From positions 1 through 32,666 of the IMG/VR virus record IMGVR_UViG_3300022934_000087: 32,666 bases of DNA; one strand, 5' to 3'. The position numbers and the translations under genes are program-made. Source of the stretch: a virus. The notes beneath the pieces were generated by a model. The model ran no database searches. It was not told the origin of the DNA and saw nothing but the letters and a program-made list of their open reading frames with translations. Each line of letters begins with the position of its first letter. The first letter of the stretch is position 1. Below, piece after piece: positions 23,509-29,422 of the stretch.

Positions 23509-24206
23509 TGCAAGCGGTTGCAGCTTTTATGGCGCTAAACCTGCTCCCCTTTTTCCAGCACTTTCAGGGCACCCCGTATCAACTAGCGGCAATTAAGCAG
23601 CTAGAGGAAGCGTTGCCCGCAGAGCTGCTGACCTACGACGCAGAGTGGTTTCAAACCTGGCGGGTAAGCGGCAAGGCTCAAAGCCTGCCTGTGCCGTATT
23701 TCACCCAAAACGATGACGGCCCGGAAGCTGCACGGCGTTGCTTTAGCTCGGCCGCGGCGATGCTGGCAGCTTTTTATGGCGTCGTTAGCTCTGATGATCA
23801 GTACAACCGCAACCGCGAACGGTTTGGCGATACCACCTCAGTAAACGCTCAGATAGACACACTGCGGGATTATGGCCTGCGAGCGGTGTTTATGTCCTAT
23901 GGCAGCACCTCGATGCTGTTCGACCTGTTGGATCAGGGCCGGCCTGTAGCTGTTGGCATCCTGGCCAAAGGTGATTTTTCTAAAGGTGAGCAACCCTGGG
24001 GCCCAGGCCATTGGCTTGTGCTTACGGGCTACACACTCGACAGCTTTGTGGCCCATGACCCCCGCGGGCTGCCTGATTTGCACAAGGGCACGCATGAGCC
24101 AAAACTGAGCGGCGCTTACGTGCGGATTGACCGCAAAGATTTTGAAAAGCGCTGGATGATTGAAGGCCCTGAAAGCGGCTGGCTGATCGTGATCAACGAT
24201 GACTAA
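23508..24206 (+). CDS. C39-family-like cysteine peptidase, candidate endolysin
   Basis: 232 residues. Residues 60-190 show a papain-like C39-type fold: PVPYFTQNDDGP (Gln67 as oxyanion residue), ARRCFSSAAAMLAAFYG (Cys78), PGHWLVLTGY (His168) and FVAHDPRG (Asp184), a full Cys-His-Asp set. C39-like peptidases cleave peptides; in cyanobacterial phages they stand where an endolysin is expected, and no other cell-wall enzyme is seen outside the tail genes. The N-terminal 45 residues are helical and partly hydrophobic, and could export or anchor it. GTG 23505 is one codon earlier; ATG 23508 overlaps the previous stop and is preferred. Confidence 0.8.
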   Translation: MQAVAAFMALNLLPFFQHFQGTPYQLAAIKQLEEALPAELLTYDAEWFQTWRVSGKAQSLPVPYFTQNDDGPEAARRCFSSAAAMLAAFYGVVSSDDQYNRNRERFGDTTSVNAQIDTLRDYGLRAVFMSYGSTSMLFDLLDQGRPVAVGILAKGDFSKGEQPWGPGHWLVLTGYTLDSFVAHDPRGLPDLHKGTHEPKLSGAYVRIDRKDFEKRWMIEGPESGWLIVINDD

Positions 24207-24399
24207 AGCCTGGTTGCTTTGGGTTTATGTCTCGCAGTTTTGGTCTGTAACTGTTTTGAACTGTGCGCGGCCGGTAAATTGGGGCAACTGCTGGCCACCC
24301 CATGCGTGGCTTATTCCTGCGGTTGGTGACCTCTGGCGTGCTCGCACCCCTTACAAGACAGAGCGCGACCTTTTGCAGTCTTTGGAGGGCAAACAGTGA
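24199..24399 (+). CDS. Small Trp-rich protein, 66 aa
   Basis: TKAWLLWVYVSQFWSVTVLN gives a hydrophobic N-terminal segment, followed by NWGNCWPPHAWLIPAVGDLW with eight Trp in the whole protein, and an amphipathic helix at the C terminus. It overlaps the peptidase by 8 bases and the next gene as GTGA, which supports translation. I do not recognise the family. A membrane-associated role is plausible from the first 20 residues. Confidence 0.55.
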   Translation: MTKAWLLWVYVSQFWSVTVLNCARPVNWGNCWPPHAWLIPAVGDLWRARTPYKTERDLLQSLEGKQ

Positions 24400-24608
24400 G
24401 CGATCCCAGCTGGATGCAAATCGAAACCAGCCTAGAAGAAGAGCTAACGCTAGAAAACGCAACCCGCTCGATTGGTAGTGAACCAGACGTTGAGAAAGTG
24501 CGGGAGCTTTGCCTCAGTCTGTTTCGAGCAAACTTTCATCATCGAAAGCTTTTGCTTCAGGCAGTGAACCGCATTGCGGACCTGGAAAACGACGACTGGA
24601 AGCGTTGA
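24396..24608 (+). CDS. Small helical protein, 70 aa
   Basis: Starts with GTG overlapping the previous stop; MQIETSLEEELTLE at residue 7 offers a later ATG (24414). The rest is helical: VEKVRELCLSLFRANFHHRK and LLLQAVNRIADLEND, ending DDWKR. The pattern LC..LFR....LL.QA...I..LE resembles small proteins coded in cyanophages and cyanobacteria; the function is unknown. The last 95 bases overlap, tail to tail, the minus-strand gene ending at 24514. This is where late (+) and early (-) transcription meet, with no terminator visible on either strand. Confidence 0.72.
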   Translation: MSDPSWMQIETSLEEELTLENATRSIGSEPDVEKVRELCLSLFRANFHHRKLLLQAVNRIADLENDDWKR

Positions 24609-24744
24609 GCCGCGTTTCGTATTTTTCCAACATCCGGGTGTAATGCTTCCGCCCAGCCTTGAAAGGGGAAAAGTATTCCCCAGTCAAGATCAGGCCCAGT
24701 TCATCAAGACGCCAAAACGCCTCAAGCTCTGAGCTGGCCATCAA
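24514..24744 (-). CDS. Small early-region protein, 76 aa
   Basis: ASSELEAFWRLDELGLILTG and YFSPFKAGRKHYTRMLEKYE look like real helical protein. After about residue 50 the frame runs antisense to the + gene (24396-24608) and may be unconserved. The ATG overlaps the stop of the upstream gene (ATGA), so it is the last member of the leftward recombination operon. The family is not recognised. A frame end beyond 24608 is not available, so the overlap is built in. Confidence 0.6.
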   Translation of the reverse strand: MMASSELEAFWRLDELGLILTGEYFSPFKAGRKHYTRMLEKYETRLNASSRRFPGPQCGSLPEAKAFDDESLLETD

Positions 24745-25103
24745 AAGGGCATATCAGAGGGGCTTGAGCTGTCGCTGCCCGGCTCAATAAATTTGCCCGG
24801 ATTGATAGACCCAAACCATCCCTCATCGTCCACCTGGCTGGCTTTGCCTTTGTGGTAAATCTCAATGGCAGGCGCTTCCTTTTTGGTTTTTGCCTGCCAG
24901 TCGTAGAAATTGACCATCTTGTGATTCTTGGGGTCATCAGCCAGATCCATCAGATGTTGGGCATAAGCCGCGACAGACTCCACAGGGATCTGCAGGCGCA
25001 GGGCTTTGCCGCCTGGATTGTATTTGTCATCAGCGCCATTGCTGTAGATGTTGAATTTGCCGGCGAGCGGTAGAGAGGCACGCCAATCAGAAAGGTCGGG
25101 CAT
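24741..25103 (-). CDS. Putative single-strand DNA-binding-like protein
   Basis: 120 residues. The start ASLPLAGKFNIYSNGADDKYNP is followed by KALRLQIPVESVAAYAQHLM and then a polar linker. The C terminus is SDSSSPSDMPF. Bacterial SSB proteins end in an acidic tip finishing Pro-Phe, which docks partner enzymes; this tip is of that type. The N-terminal part is beta-like, but I cannot see a standard OB-fold signature. The neighbours are a Rad52-like annealing protein and a RecE-like exonuclease, among which an SSB is expected. The function is inferred. Confidence 0.6.
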   Translation of the reverse strand: MPDLSDWRASLPLAGKFNIYSNGADDKYNPGGKALRLQIPVESVAAYAQHLMDLADDPKNHKMVNFYDWQAKTKKEAPAIEIYHKGKASQVDDEGWFGSINPGKFIEPGSDSSSPSDMPF

Positions 25104-25105
25104 AG

Positions 25106-25318
25106 TCAGTTGAGGGGAGTGATTCCGTGGGTTTCTTCATAGGCCAGCACGTCGGCCAGGTAATACCTAACCAAAGGCAGGCGAGGGCCGCCAGAAACGG
25201 CCGCTTGCTTGTAGAAGGGAGGGCCGAAGCCCTCGCGCCTCCAACGTCTAACCGTGTCAGCGTGTTTGCCCCAGCGTTCGGCTAGTTGCTTTTCAGTGAG
25301 GAAAGGGCCTGAAGTCAT
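25106..25318 (-). CDS. Excisionase/AlpA-like helix-turn-helix protein
   Basis: 70 residues with a MerR/AlpA-type winged HTH: FLTEKQLAERWGKHADTVRR (residues 6-25), then WRREGFGPPFYK, and RYYLADVLAYEETHG. This layout (EKQLAER.G....T...W...G.GP.f.k......Y...D.l.) is that of small HTH_17 proteins that act as excisionases or transcription regulators. No integrase is seen, so a regulatory role, perhaps for the leftward operon, is more likely. It overlaps the annealing protein as ATGA. Confidence 0.82.
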   Translation of the reverse strand: MTSGPFLTEKQLAERWGKHADTVRRWRREGFGPPFYKQAAVSGGPRLPLVRYYLADVLAYEETHGITPLN

Positions 25319-25911
25319 TTTGCTAAAAGGCGTTCTTCAATCATTTGGCGCAGCTCTAGCTTTTGCGCGTCCGTGAGGCCGGTGGCTTTAGCCAGCTTGA
25401 TATTGGCTTCGCCCAAGTCAACTTTGCTGGCTGACTTAATCCATTCCTTTTGCTGCTCAAACTTTGGCTTGGTGGTTTTCTGCTGCATAGGAGGCGCAGA
25501 GGCTGCCACGACATTTGCCTGGGTTTTGTCGTAAAGCGCCAGGCCAAACTGATTGCCAAAGGTCATCAGCGCCCGTTTGCGAGCGTCTGTCTCGGCTTCT
25601 TTAACGGCTGATTCGTGGCGATCACCAGCAGAACCCCCGCGGCCATGACCAGCGCCCCAGCCTTCGCGAATGATGCCGTCAACAGTTACACGCACCTTGC
25701 AGACATAACTGACGGTGCCGCCATCGTTGCCGACGCACTCCATGGAAACGGTTTCACTGGCCCAGCCGTCAAAACCAAAGATCCGGTTGGCTTCTGCAAT
25801 GGCGTGCCAGCCCTCGATATAAGACAGCGACCGGCCACCGCCCCCGCTGCGTTCTTTGACTGCTGACTTTTGCAGTGGCTCTGATAAGAGCTGTTTTTGC
25901 TGTTCGTTCAT
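25315..25911 (-). CDS. Rad52-like single-strand annealing protein
   Basis: Anneals complementary single strands during phage recombination, working with the exonuclease coded just upstream. 198 residues from ATG 25911; an in-frame ATG at 26007 lies inside the exonuclease gene and was rejected. The Rad52/Rad22 core covers residues 12-130: SLSYIEGWHAIAEANRIFGF, DGWASETVSM, the strand pair VSYVCKVRVTVDG, GWGAGHGRGG, and AVKEAETDARKRALMTFGNQ followed by FGLALYD. The last 65 residues are Lys/Ala-rich and helical, as often seen. The start is 7 bases after the exonuclease stop. Confidence 0.92.
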   Translation of the reverse strand: MNEQQKQLLSEPLQKSAVKERSGGGGRSLSYIEGWHAIAEANRIFGFDGWASETVSMECVGNDGGTVSYVCKVRVTVDGIIREGWGAGHGRGGSAGDRHESAVKEAETDARKRALMTFGNQFGLALYDKTQANVVAASAPPMQQKTTKPKFEQQKEWIKSASKVDLGEANIKLAKATGLTDAQKLELRQMIEERLLAK

Positions 25912-25918
25912 TGTGGGT

Positions 25919-26692
25919 TTAGTTGTCGTAGCCCCAGCTCGGGAGGCTGAGGGTTTGGATTTCTGGGGTGTAACCGGGCCAGACCCCGCTTTGCTCGCAA
26001 TCAGCAATCAGCCGCAATGCTTTGCGCCTTAGTGCAGCGCCTTCAGCTAGTGCCGGGGCGTCTAGTTCATAGACCCCGCAGGAAAACGGCCATTCGCGCT
26101 CAACAGCAACAAACACAAAGCGCTCAGCGCCTGCAAGCTGCATGTAGTGCGCGGCCTGCATGTGATATTTGAAATTTGCGATCTGCTTTGCAAAGTTGTG
26201 CGGGCTGGCTTTGCCCTCAGCCACGGTTTTGATGTCAACAATGACGCCATCACCAGTGAGCCAATCAAGGCGGCCCTTGATCTCTAGCCCTGTTTCCTCG
26301 TCTTTATCAAATATGGAAATCTCAGGCTCGCCAGTGCTTAGCAGTTCAGAAATAATTTCATTGTCGCCAATGCGAATGATGATTTCTCCTGCCTTGTAAG
26401 CATGAGCAGCGGTTATGGCTGTTTTGCCCTCTCGCTCGATCTCTGCTGCACGCTCTTTGCCAGCTTTGGTGTTGCGTGGGGGGCACACAACGTAGTCTTG
26501 AAAAAAACGCTCAGTTTCTAAGATTGCGGCGTGATAAATGATGCCGTCAATCATTGCCTGAGATGGTTTGGCCTTGTCTCGGCCGCCGCGAAACTTGTTT
26601 TCATACAGACGCGCAGCAGATTCAAGGGCGGTTTTGCAATCGCTCTGGCTGTAACCAGCGTGCGCTCTGTAAACGTCGAAGGGAATTTGCAT
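25919..26692 (-). CDS. RecE/YqaJ-like PD-(D/E)XK exonuclease
   Basis: Likely resects double-strand ends to give the single strands used by the Rad52-like partner. 257 residues from ATG 26692, which overlaps the upstream stop (TGATG); the longer frame from 26755 was rejected. The nuclease motifs are GIIYHAAILE (His54), KGRLDWL (Asp143), VIVDIKT (Asp153 and Lys155), then FAKQIANFKYHMQAAHYMQL, as in the exonuclease VIII C-terminal (PDDEXK, DUF3799-type) family. A two-gene exonuclease/annealing pair is the usual recombination module of lambda-like phages. Confidence 0.92.
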   Translation of the reverse strand: MQIPFDVYRAHAGYSQSDCKTALESAARLYENKFRGGRDKAKPSQAMIDGIIYHAAILETERFFQDYVVCPPRNTKAGKERAAEIEREGKTAITAAHAYKAGEIIIRIGDNEIISELLSTGEPEISIFDKDEETGLEIKGRLDWLTGDGVIVDIKTVAEGKASPHNFAKQIANFKYHMQAAHYMQLAGAERFVFVAVEREWPFSCGVYELDAPALAEGAALRRKALRLIADCEQSGVWPGYTPEIQTLSLPSWGYDN

Positions 26693-26883
26693 CAGATTCT
26701 CGTTTTTGCATAGAACGCAGTTCCTGGCCCATAGGTGGCCTTTAGCTCGGGCCAAGTGCGCAGGATTTTGCCGATGTTGGCTGGATCAGCAACGATGCCA
26801 GCGCTTGCGAGGGCACGCATGAACGAGCCGCCATGGACTTGGGCAGCCTTGAAGGTATGAAAAACCTCTGATTGGGTAAGCAT
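26692..26883 (-). CDS. Conserved small phage protein, 63 aa
   Basis: HTFKAAQVHGGSFMRALASA and GIVADPANIGKILRTWPELK, ending YGPGTAFYAK. The pattern GGSF.RALA.AG..ADP.N..KIL...PEL...YG recurs in small hypothetical phage proteins near recombination or replication genes; its function is unknown to me. The stop overlaps the exonuclease start by one base, and the start lies two bases after the upstream stop. It is thus a solid member of the operon. Confidence 0.82.
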   Translation of the reverse strand: MLTQSEVFHTFKAAQVHGGSFMRALASAGIVADPANIGKILRTWPELKATYGPGTAFYAKTRI

Positions 26884-26885
26884 GG

Positions 26886-27059
26886 TTATTTAGCCAGTTG
26901 ATCGCAAGCGGCCTGGATGCCGGCTTTGCAGTCGTTCTCAGTCATCACCTGCAGGCTTGCGCTGACGGCAAGAAAACAGGCGCCGCCGAAAGCAAGCATT
27001 GAGCAAAAGAACAGCAGTAGAGACTGCCTAGTTGCTGTTTGTGATTGGGCGCGGGTCAT
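26886..27059 (-). CDS. Small single-pass membrane protein, 57 aa
   Basis: MTRAQSQTATRQ is followed by a hydrophobic segment (SLLLFFCSMLAFGGACFLAV, residues 13-32) and VSASLQVMTENDCKAGIQAA, ending CDQLAK. This gives one helix, a short cytoplasmic start and a two-Cys periplasmic tail. It might be an early host-interaction protein (for instance acting on the membrane or against superinfection); this is a guess. The 16-bp TGTGCA...GTGGGC motif shared by three early genes lies 29-44 bases before its ATG. Confidence 0.62.
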   Translation of the reverse strand: MTRAQSQTATRQSLLLFFCSMLAFGGACFLAVSASLQVMTENDCKAGIQAACDQLAK

Positions 27060-27087
27060 CGCCGGGAAGCTGTTGCCCGTTAAGTAT

Positions 27088-27103
27088 GCCCACCATTTGC
27101 ACA
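27088..27103 (-). promoter_or_regulatory. Shared 16-bp early motif, copy 1
   Basis: On the minus strand it reads TGTGCAAATGGTGGGC. It matches two other copies (29140-29155 and 29398-29413) to the consensus TGTGCARAWRGTGGGC. It lies in the 84-base gap before the 57-aa gene. A -10 box at the distance found in the other copies is not present here; TACTTA at 27081-27086 is the nearest candidate. It may therefore be an operator rather than part of the promoter core. Confidence 0.5.
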
Positions 27104-27143
27104 GGATTCACCCACCCAAGACCAGTGACAGGTTTGGCACAGC

Positions 27144-27365
27144 TCAGCCAGTCAATCCGGGCTGCTCATCCATTTCCTCAATTTGCATGTGCTCAAAAGC
27201 GAGCATCCCTAAAAGGGCGTTCATCCATTCCCCAGCCTGCACGGCCTCTTGCAACAGCGGACGGCCTCGCAATTTGTCGCCTTTTTTGTAAGCAGCCATT
27301 GCCGCATCAAAAAGCGCGTTGTAGCGCCCCCGGTGTTGTTCGATTTCCTCTAGGAGTTTTTCCAT
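27144..27365 (-). CDS. Small helical protein, 73 aa
   Basis: EKLLEEIEQHRGRYNALFDA and AMAAYKKGDKLRGRPLLQEA, then a hydrophobic helix NALLGMLAFEHMQIEEMDEQ. It is almost wholly helical and probably soluble. It follows the previous gene by one base (27367 stop). The family is not recognised; the spacing and clean composition support a real gene. Confidence 0.65.
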   Translation of the reverse strand: MEKLLEEIEQHRGRYNALFDAAMAAYKKGDKLRGRPLLQEAVQAGEWMNALLGMLAFEHMQIEEMDEQPGLTG

Positions 27366-27366
27366 T

Positions 27367-27642
27367 TCAGATAATTGTTTTAGTGTTTTCCTGAGGTTCT
27401 GCGGCTACCTTTCCGGGCCGCTCCCAACCCCAAGACACAAGCCAGTCGCGCAATCTCTCGCCTGTTGGTGTTTTAGCGGGCCACCTAGCGATTTTCAAAA
27501 TCTGGGAGTAGTTATCTCCCATCACTATGCGAGCGCTGTGCGGCTGCCAAATGATCCAAGTCGGGCTAGGGCCATCCTTGTTCCTCTGGCGCTCAATGGA
27601 GAGGCCAGGGCACCGGAAGATCGGGGAGGGCGTGCCGCTCAT
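27367..27642 (-). CDS. Unknown protein, 91 aa
   Basis: From ATG 27642: SGTPSPIFRCPGLSIERQRN, SPTWIIWQPHSARIVMGDNY, then ILKIARWPAKTPTGERLRDW and LVSWGWERPGKV. The Trp and Arg content and the C-terminal LRDWLVSWGWE are unusual. The ATG overlaps the upstream stop (ATGA); the longer frame from 27681 lies in that gene and was rejected. No family is recognised. Confidence 0.65.
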   Translation of the reverse strand: MSGTPSPIFRCPGLSIERQRNKDGPSPTWIIWQPHSARIVMGDNYSQILKIARWPAKTPTGERLRDWLVSWGWERPGKVAAEPQENTKTII

Positions 27643-27866
27643 GCTTTCACAATGTCCGGCCAACATTCTCGCAGCTCCCAAATGGTGCGCACATAAAACT
27701 TGCCACCCGTTTCACCTGTTGCAGGATTACGCCATCCAGGCCGAAGAAACACCCACACATAGAGATCTAGATTTTTATTCCTAGAGCGCATCCGCTCATC
27801 CTCTAGATCTGCGATGCCGGGATGGTTAAGCGCCTCCCGCCAAGTCCTGGGCAGCGGTGGGGTCAT
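27639..27866 (-). CDS. Unknown protein, 75 aa
   Basis: TPPLPRTWREALNHPGIADL, then EDERMRSRNKNLDLYVWVFL, RPGWRNPATGETGGKFYVRT and IWELRECWPDIV. The region DLYVWVFLRPGW is beta-like between two amphipathic helices; the GETGGKFYVR part might bind a ligand or DNA, but there is no known motif. It shares an ATGA overlap with the gene that follows it. Function unknown. Confidence 0.65.
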   Translation of the reverse strand: MTPPLPRTWREALNHPGIADLEDERMRSRNKNLDLYVWVFLRPGWRNPATGETGGKFYVRTIWELRECWPDIVKA

Positions 27867-27899
27867 CGTTTAGCGGTGTTTCTTTCATTGTGTGCGCCG

Positions 27900-28202
27900 C
27901 TAGTGGATCTGCCCCCAGTTGCCCCGTGGCTTGCGTTCGCGCAGCTGAAAAAACCCGTCTAGCTGTGGGTAACGCTCCATAAGCTCACGGGCAGCAAGTG
28001 CCGTGTGGTTGTTGTTGAGCTTGAGCCCGTTGTGGTTGCGGATGACTGTTGCCCGCTGCCAGCGCAAGACGTGGAAAAGGGCATCAATGCTCCAACGCTT
28101 GTGGCCTTGGCCGCGAAGGTCTAAGGCAAGCTTTGCAAGGTCTGGCATTAGCAGTGGGTCATCCTTTTTGGCCTGCTGCCAAGACAACTGGAGTTTGTCC
28201 AT
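27900..28202 (-). CDS. Conserved phage protein, 100 aa
   Basis: DKLQLSWQQAKKDDPLLMPD, then GHKRWSIDALFHVLRWQRAT and LKLNNNHTALAARELMERYP, ending LDGFFQLRER. The pattern rWS.DalFhv.RW......LNNN..A..AR.lm...P.l.gFF..R is familiar from small phage proteins of the recombination and replication area; its function is not known to me. The 146 bases between it and the upstream gene (28203-28348) hold no gene that I can support; a GTG-started 16-codon frame there is too short to call. Confidence 0.78.
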   Translation of the reverse strand: MDKLQLSWQQAKKDDPLLMPDLAKLALDLRGQGHKRWSIDALFHVLRWQRATVIRNHNGLKLNNNHTALAARELMERYPQLDGFFQLRERKPRGNWGQIH

Positions 28203-28348
28203 TTGTTGAATGTTGCGGCGGTGGATTTTGGGGCCGGGGGATGGATCGCGCCACTAACGCGCCCTGCTTTCCCTTAGAGGTTTTTTATGGCTTTCAGCTC
28301 TGGCATATCTCCCAGGAATGTCACAGCATCAGGCTCCCCGGCGGATTG

Positions 28349-28528
28349 TTAGAGAGTGTGGAGAACGATTGCCTTAAGTGCGCTGCCCCTAAGCCATTCA
28401 GGCTCTGAGGCCCCTGGTCTGATCATCTGGTATCTGGCCAAGGTGCGCTTATGCGTGTCTTTGCAGCTGACATAGCGCCACCCGTGACGGACTAGGCGAG
28501 CGATGGCGTGTTCTGCGGTGATTTGCAT
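28349..28528 (-). CDS. Small basic protein, 59 aa
   Basis: QITAEHAIARLVRHGWRYVS, then CKDTHKRTLARYQMIRPGAS, ending EWLRGSALKAIVLHTL. It is basic (many Arg, Lys and His) with a short start helix and an end helix, so nucleic acid binding is possible. It begins 3 bases after the stop of the HTH gene. It is likely real because of that spacing and its clean composition; no family is recognised. Confidence 0.6.
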   Translation of the reverse strand: MQITAEHAIARLVRHGWRYVSCKDTHKRTLARYQMIRPGASEPEWLRGSALKAIVLHTL

Positions 28529-28531
28529 TGA

Positions 28532-28780
28532 TCAGGTTTGGCCTAGATAACGGATGACGGTTGAGCGGGAAACACCGAGCTTTTGCGAGATTGCCAGCTT
28601 TGTCATGCCCTTGATCTTGTAGAGCCGATGGATTTCTGCGGCTGTTTCCTCAGGAATCCTGGGGCAGTATTTTTTGACATCTGAGGGGCGTTCGATCTGC
28701 TGCAGTCGTTGTGGCGGCATCCCGAAAAGCGGGTGCCTGGTGTTTGTTGGCGGATTCCATGGGGGGAGTTTTAAGACCAT
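28532..28780 (-). CDS. Helix-turn-helix DNA-binding protein, 82 aa
   Basis: After a Pro-rich N terminus (WNPPTNTRHPLFGMPPQRLQ) the last 45 residues form a resolvase/Hin-type HTH: PRIPEETAAEIHRLYKIKGM, TKLAISQKLGVS (helix 2 and turn) and RSTVIRYLGQT (recognition helix). Such proteins are often phage regulators. It could bind the early promoter or operator motifs near 29.1-29.4 kb, but nothing in the sequence shows this. It lies 24 bases after the previous gene's stop and a weak hairpin. Confidence 0.8.
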   Translation of the reverse strand: MVLKLPPWNPPTNTRHPLFGMPPQRLQQIERPSDVKKYCPRIPEETAAEIHRLYKIKGMTKLAISQKLGVSRSTVIRYLGQT

Positions 28781-28791
28781 TTGAAGTGAAG

Positions 28792-28804
28792 GGCCCTTAG
28801 GGCC
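28792..28804 (-). terminator. Weak hairpin, possible terminator or attenuator
   Basis: GGCCC (28792-28796) pairs with GGGCC (28800-28804) around TTA, directly after the stop of the 93-aa gene. On the minus strand only a mixed TTCACTTC follows instead of a T-run. It may reduce read-through to the HTH gene, but it is not a strong terminator. Confidence 0.3.
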
Positions 28805-29086
28805 TCAGTCGATGTTGTTGCGGATCAGCTCGCGGGTTACTTCGCAGCCCATATCAGCTTGAAGCCAGCAGGAGCCGTAGCCGCTGACGAAATAGCCCCA
28901 GCCGAGAAGCTCAGAAGCCTGCTCAGCAAGCTTGACGTTGGCCTCACGCTGTTCCCAGGTAGCGCGGCCGTCTGTCAGGTGACCGATCTCGATCTCGCCG
29001 CGGTTTTGCTCGATGATGGCGGCCATATCAAAGCCAGCGTTGCGGAGGCGCTTGAGAACGGAAGGCTTGGAAAGGGTGCGGGTCAT
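28805..29086 (-). CDS. Early-region protein, 93 aa
   Basis: TRTLSKPSVLKRLRNAGFDM, then AAIIEQNRGEIEIGHLTDGR, WEQREANVKLAEQASELLGW and GYFVSGYGSCWLQADMGCE. The first 30 residues are basic and helical; the middle SELLGWGYFVSGYGSCWL is compact and hydrophobic. No family is recognised, although small phage proteins with a similar plan exist. ATG 29086 is chosen because the -10 box at 29126-29131 would place the mRNA start near 29119; a longer frame to 29218 would run through the promoter. Translation starts about 33 bases into that mRNA. Confidence 0.68.
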   Translation of the reverse strand: MTRTLSKPSVLKRLRNAGFDMAAIIEQNRGEIEIGHLTDGRATWEQREANVKLAEQASELLGWGYFVSGYGSCWLQADMGCEVTRELIRNNID

Positions 29087-29125
29087 TGCTTGGAAGGAGT
29101 GGAGCCGTCTCCGGCTGATGTGCAA

Positions 29126-29155
29126 ATCATACACCATTTGCCCACCTTCTGCACA
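29126..29155 (-). promoter_or_regulatory. Minus-strand promoter with 16-bp motif, copy 2
   Basis: On the minus strand TGTGCAGAAGGTGGGC (29155-29140) is followed by a -10 box TATGAT (29131-29126), 18 bases after TGTGCA. The copy at 29.4 kb has the same 18-base spacing. An inverted half-site tgtgcaaat lies at 29119-29127 on the + strand near the expected mRNA start, as an operator might. The -35 hexamer is weak against TTGACA, so an activator or phage-modified polymerase may be needed. Confidence 0.6.
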
Positions 29156-29181
29156 CCTTGGGACAGATGACGGGTTGGCAT

Positions 29182-29203
29182 AAAAAAAGGGCCCGTAGGC
29201 CCT
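29182..29203 (-). terminator. Rho-independent terminator, minus strand
   Basis: A 6-bp stem AGGGCC/GGCCCT with a 4-base loop (29188-29193 with 29198-29203), followed on the minus strand by seven T (29188-29182). It begins at the TAG stop of the 47-aa gene, so that gene is closed off from those downstream. Confidence 0.88.
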
Positions 29204-29345
29204 ATTCCTCATATTCAAGGTCGTCGAGCACGTCGCTGAGGTGGTCAGCTAAGTGCCCGTATAGCTGCAGCTCTGAAATGTCCTCTGGGTTGTCGGCGAG
29301 TGCCTTTCCCAGGGCCTTCAGGGCCGCGATCACGTCTGGATGCAT
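29202..29345 (-). CDS. Small acidic protein, 47 aa, own transcription unit
   Basis: HPDVIAALKALGKALADNPE, then DISELQLYGHLADHLSDVLD and DLEYEE. It is helical and acidic, with a run of Asp/Glu at the end. It has its own promoter (29384-29413), a 5' leader near 32 bases and a terminator at its stop codon, so it is meant to be expressed alone and strongly. Small acidic early phage proteins of this kind often block a host enzyme or regulator; that is only a suggestion. No family is recognised. A Shine-Dalgarno is not obvious, as for several genes here. Confidence 0.68.
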   Translation of the reverse strand: MHPDVIAALKALGKALADNPEDISELQLYGHLADHLSDVLDDLEYEE

Positions 29346-29383
29346 GTTTCAAGGTGCGAGTGGGGCCATCTCTGGCCGGATCC

Positions 29384-29413
29384 ATTGTATCACTGGCGCC
29401 CACTATTTGCACA
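29384..29413 (-). promoter_or_regulatory. Minus-strand promoter with 16-bp motif, copy 3
   Basis: On the minus strand TGTGCAAATAGTGGGC (29413-29398) is followed by TACAAT (29389-29384), 18 bases after TGTGCA. The bases before it are TGA, which makes an extended -10 (TGnTACAAT). Transcription would start near 29377. This is the best promoter in the window. Confidence 0.68.
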
Positions 29414-29422
29414 CCCTGCGCC

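Noticed and set aside
28859-29170. 103-aa plus-strand frame in the early region
   Set aside because: Antisense to the 93-aa gene and its promoter; the minus-strand gene has the better context (promoter, leader length, operon).
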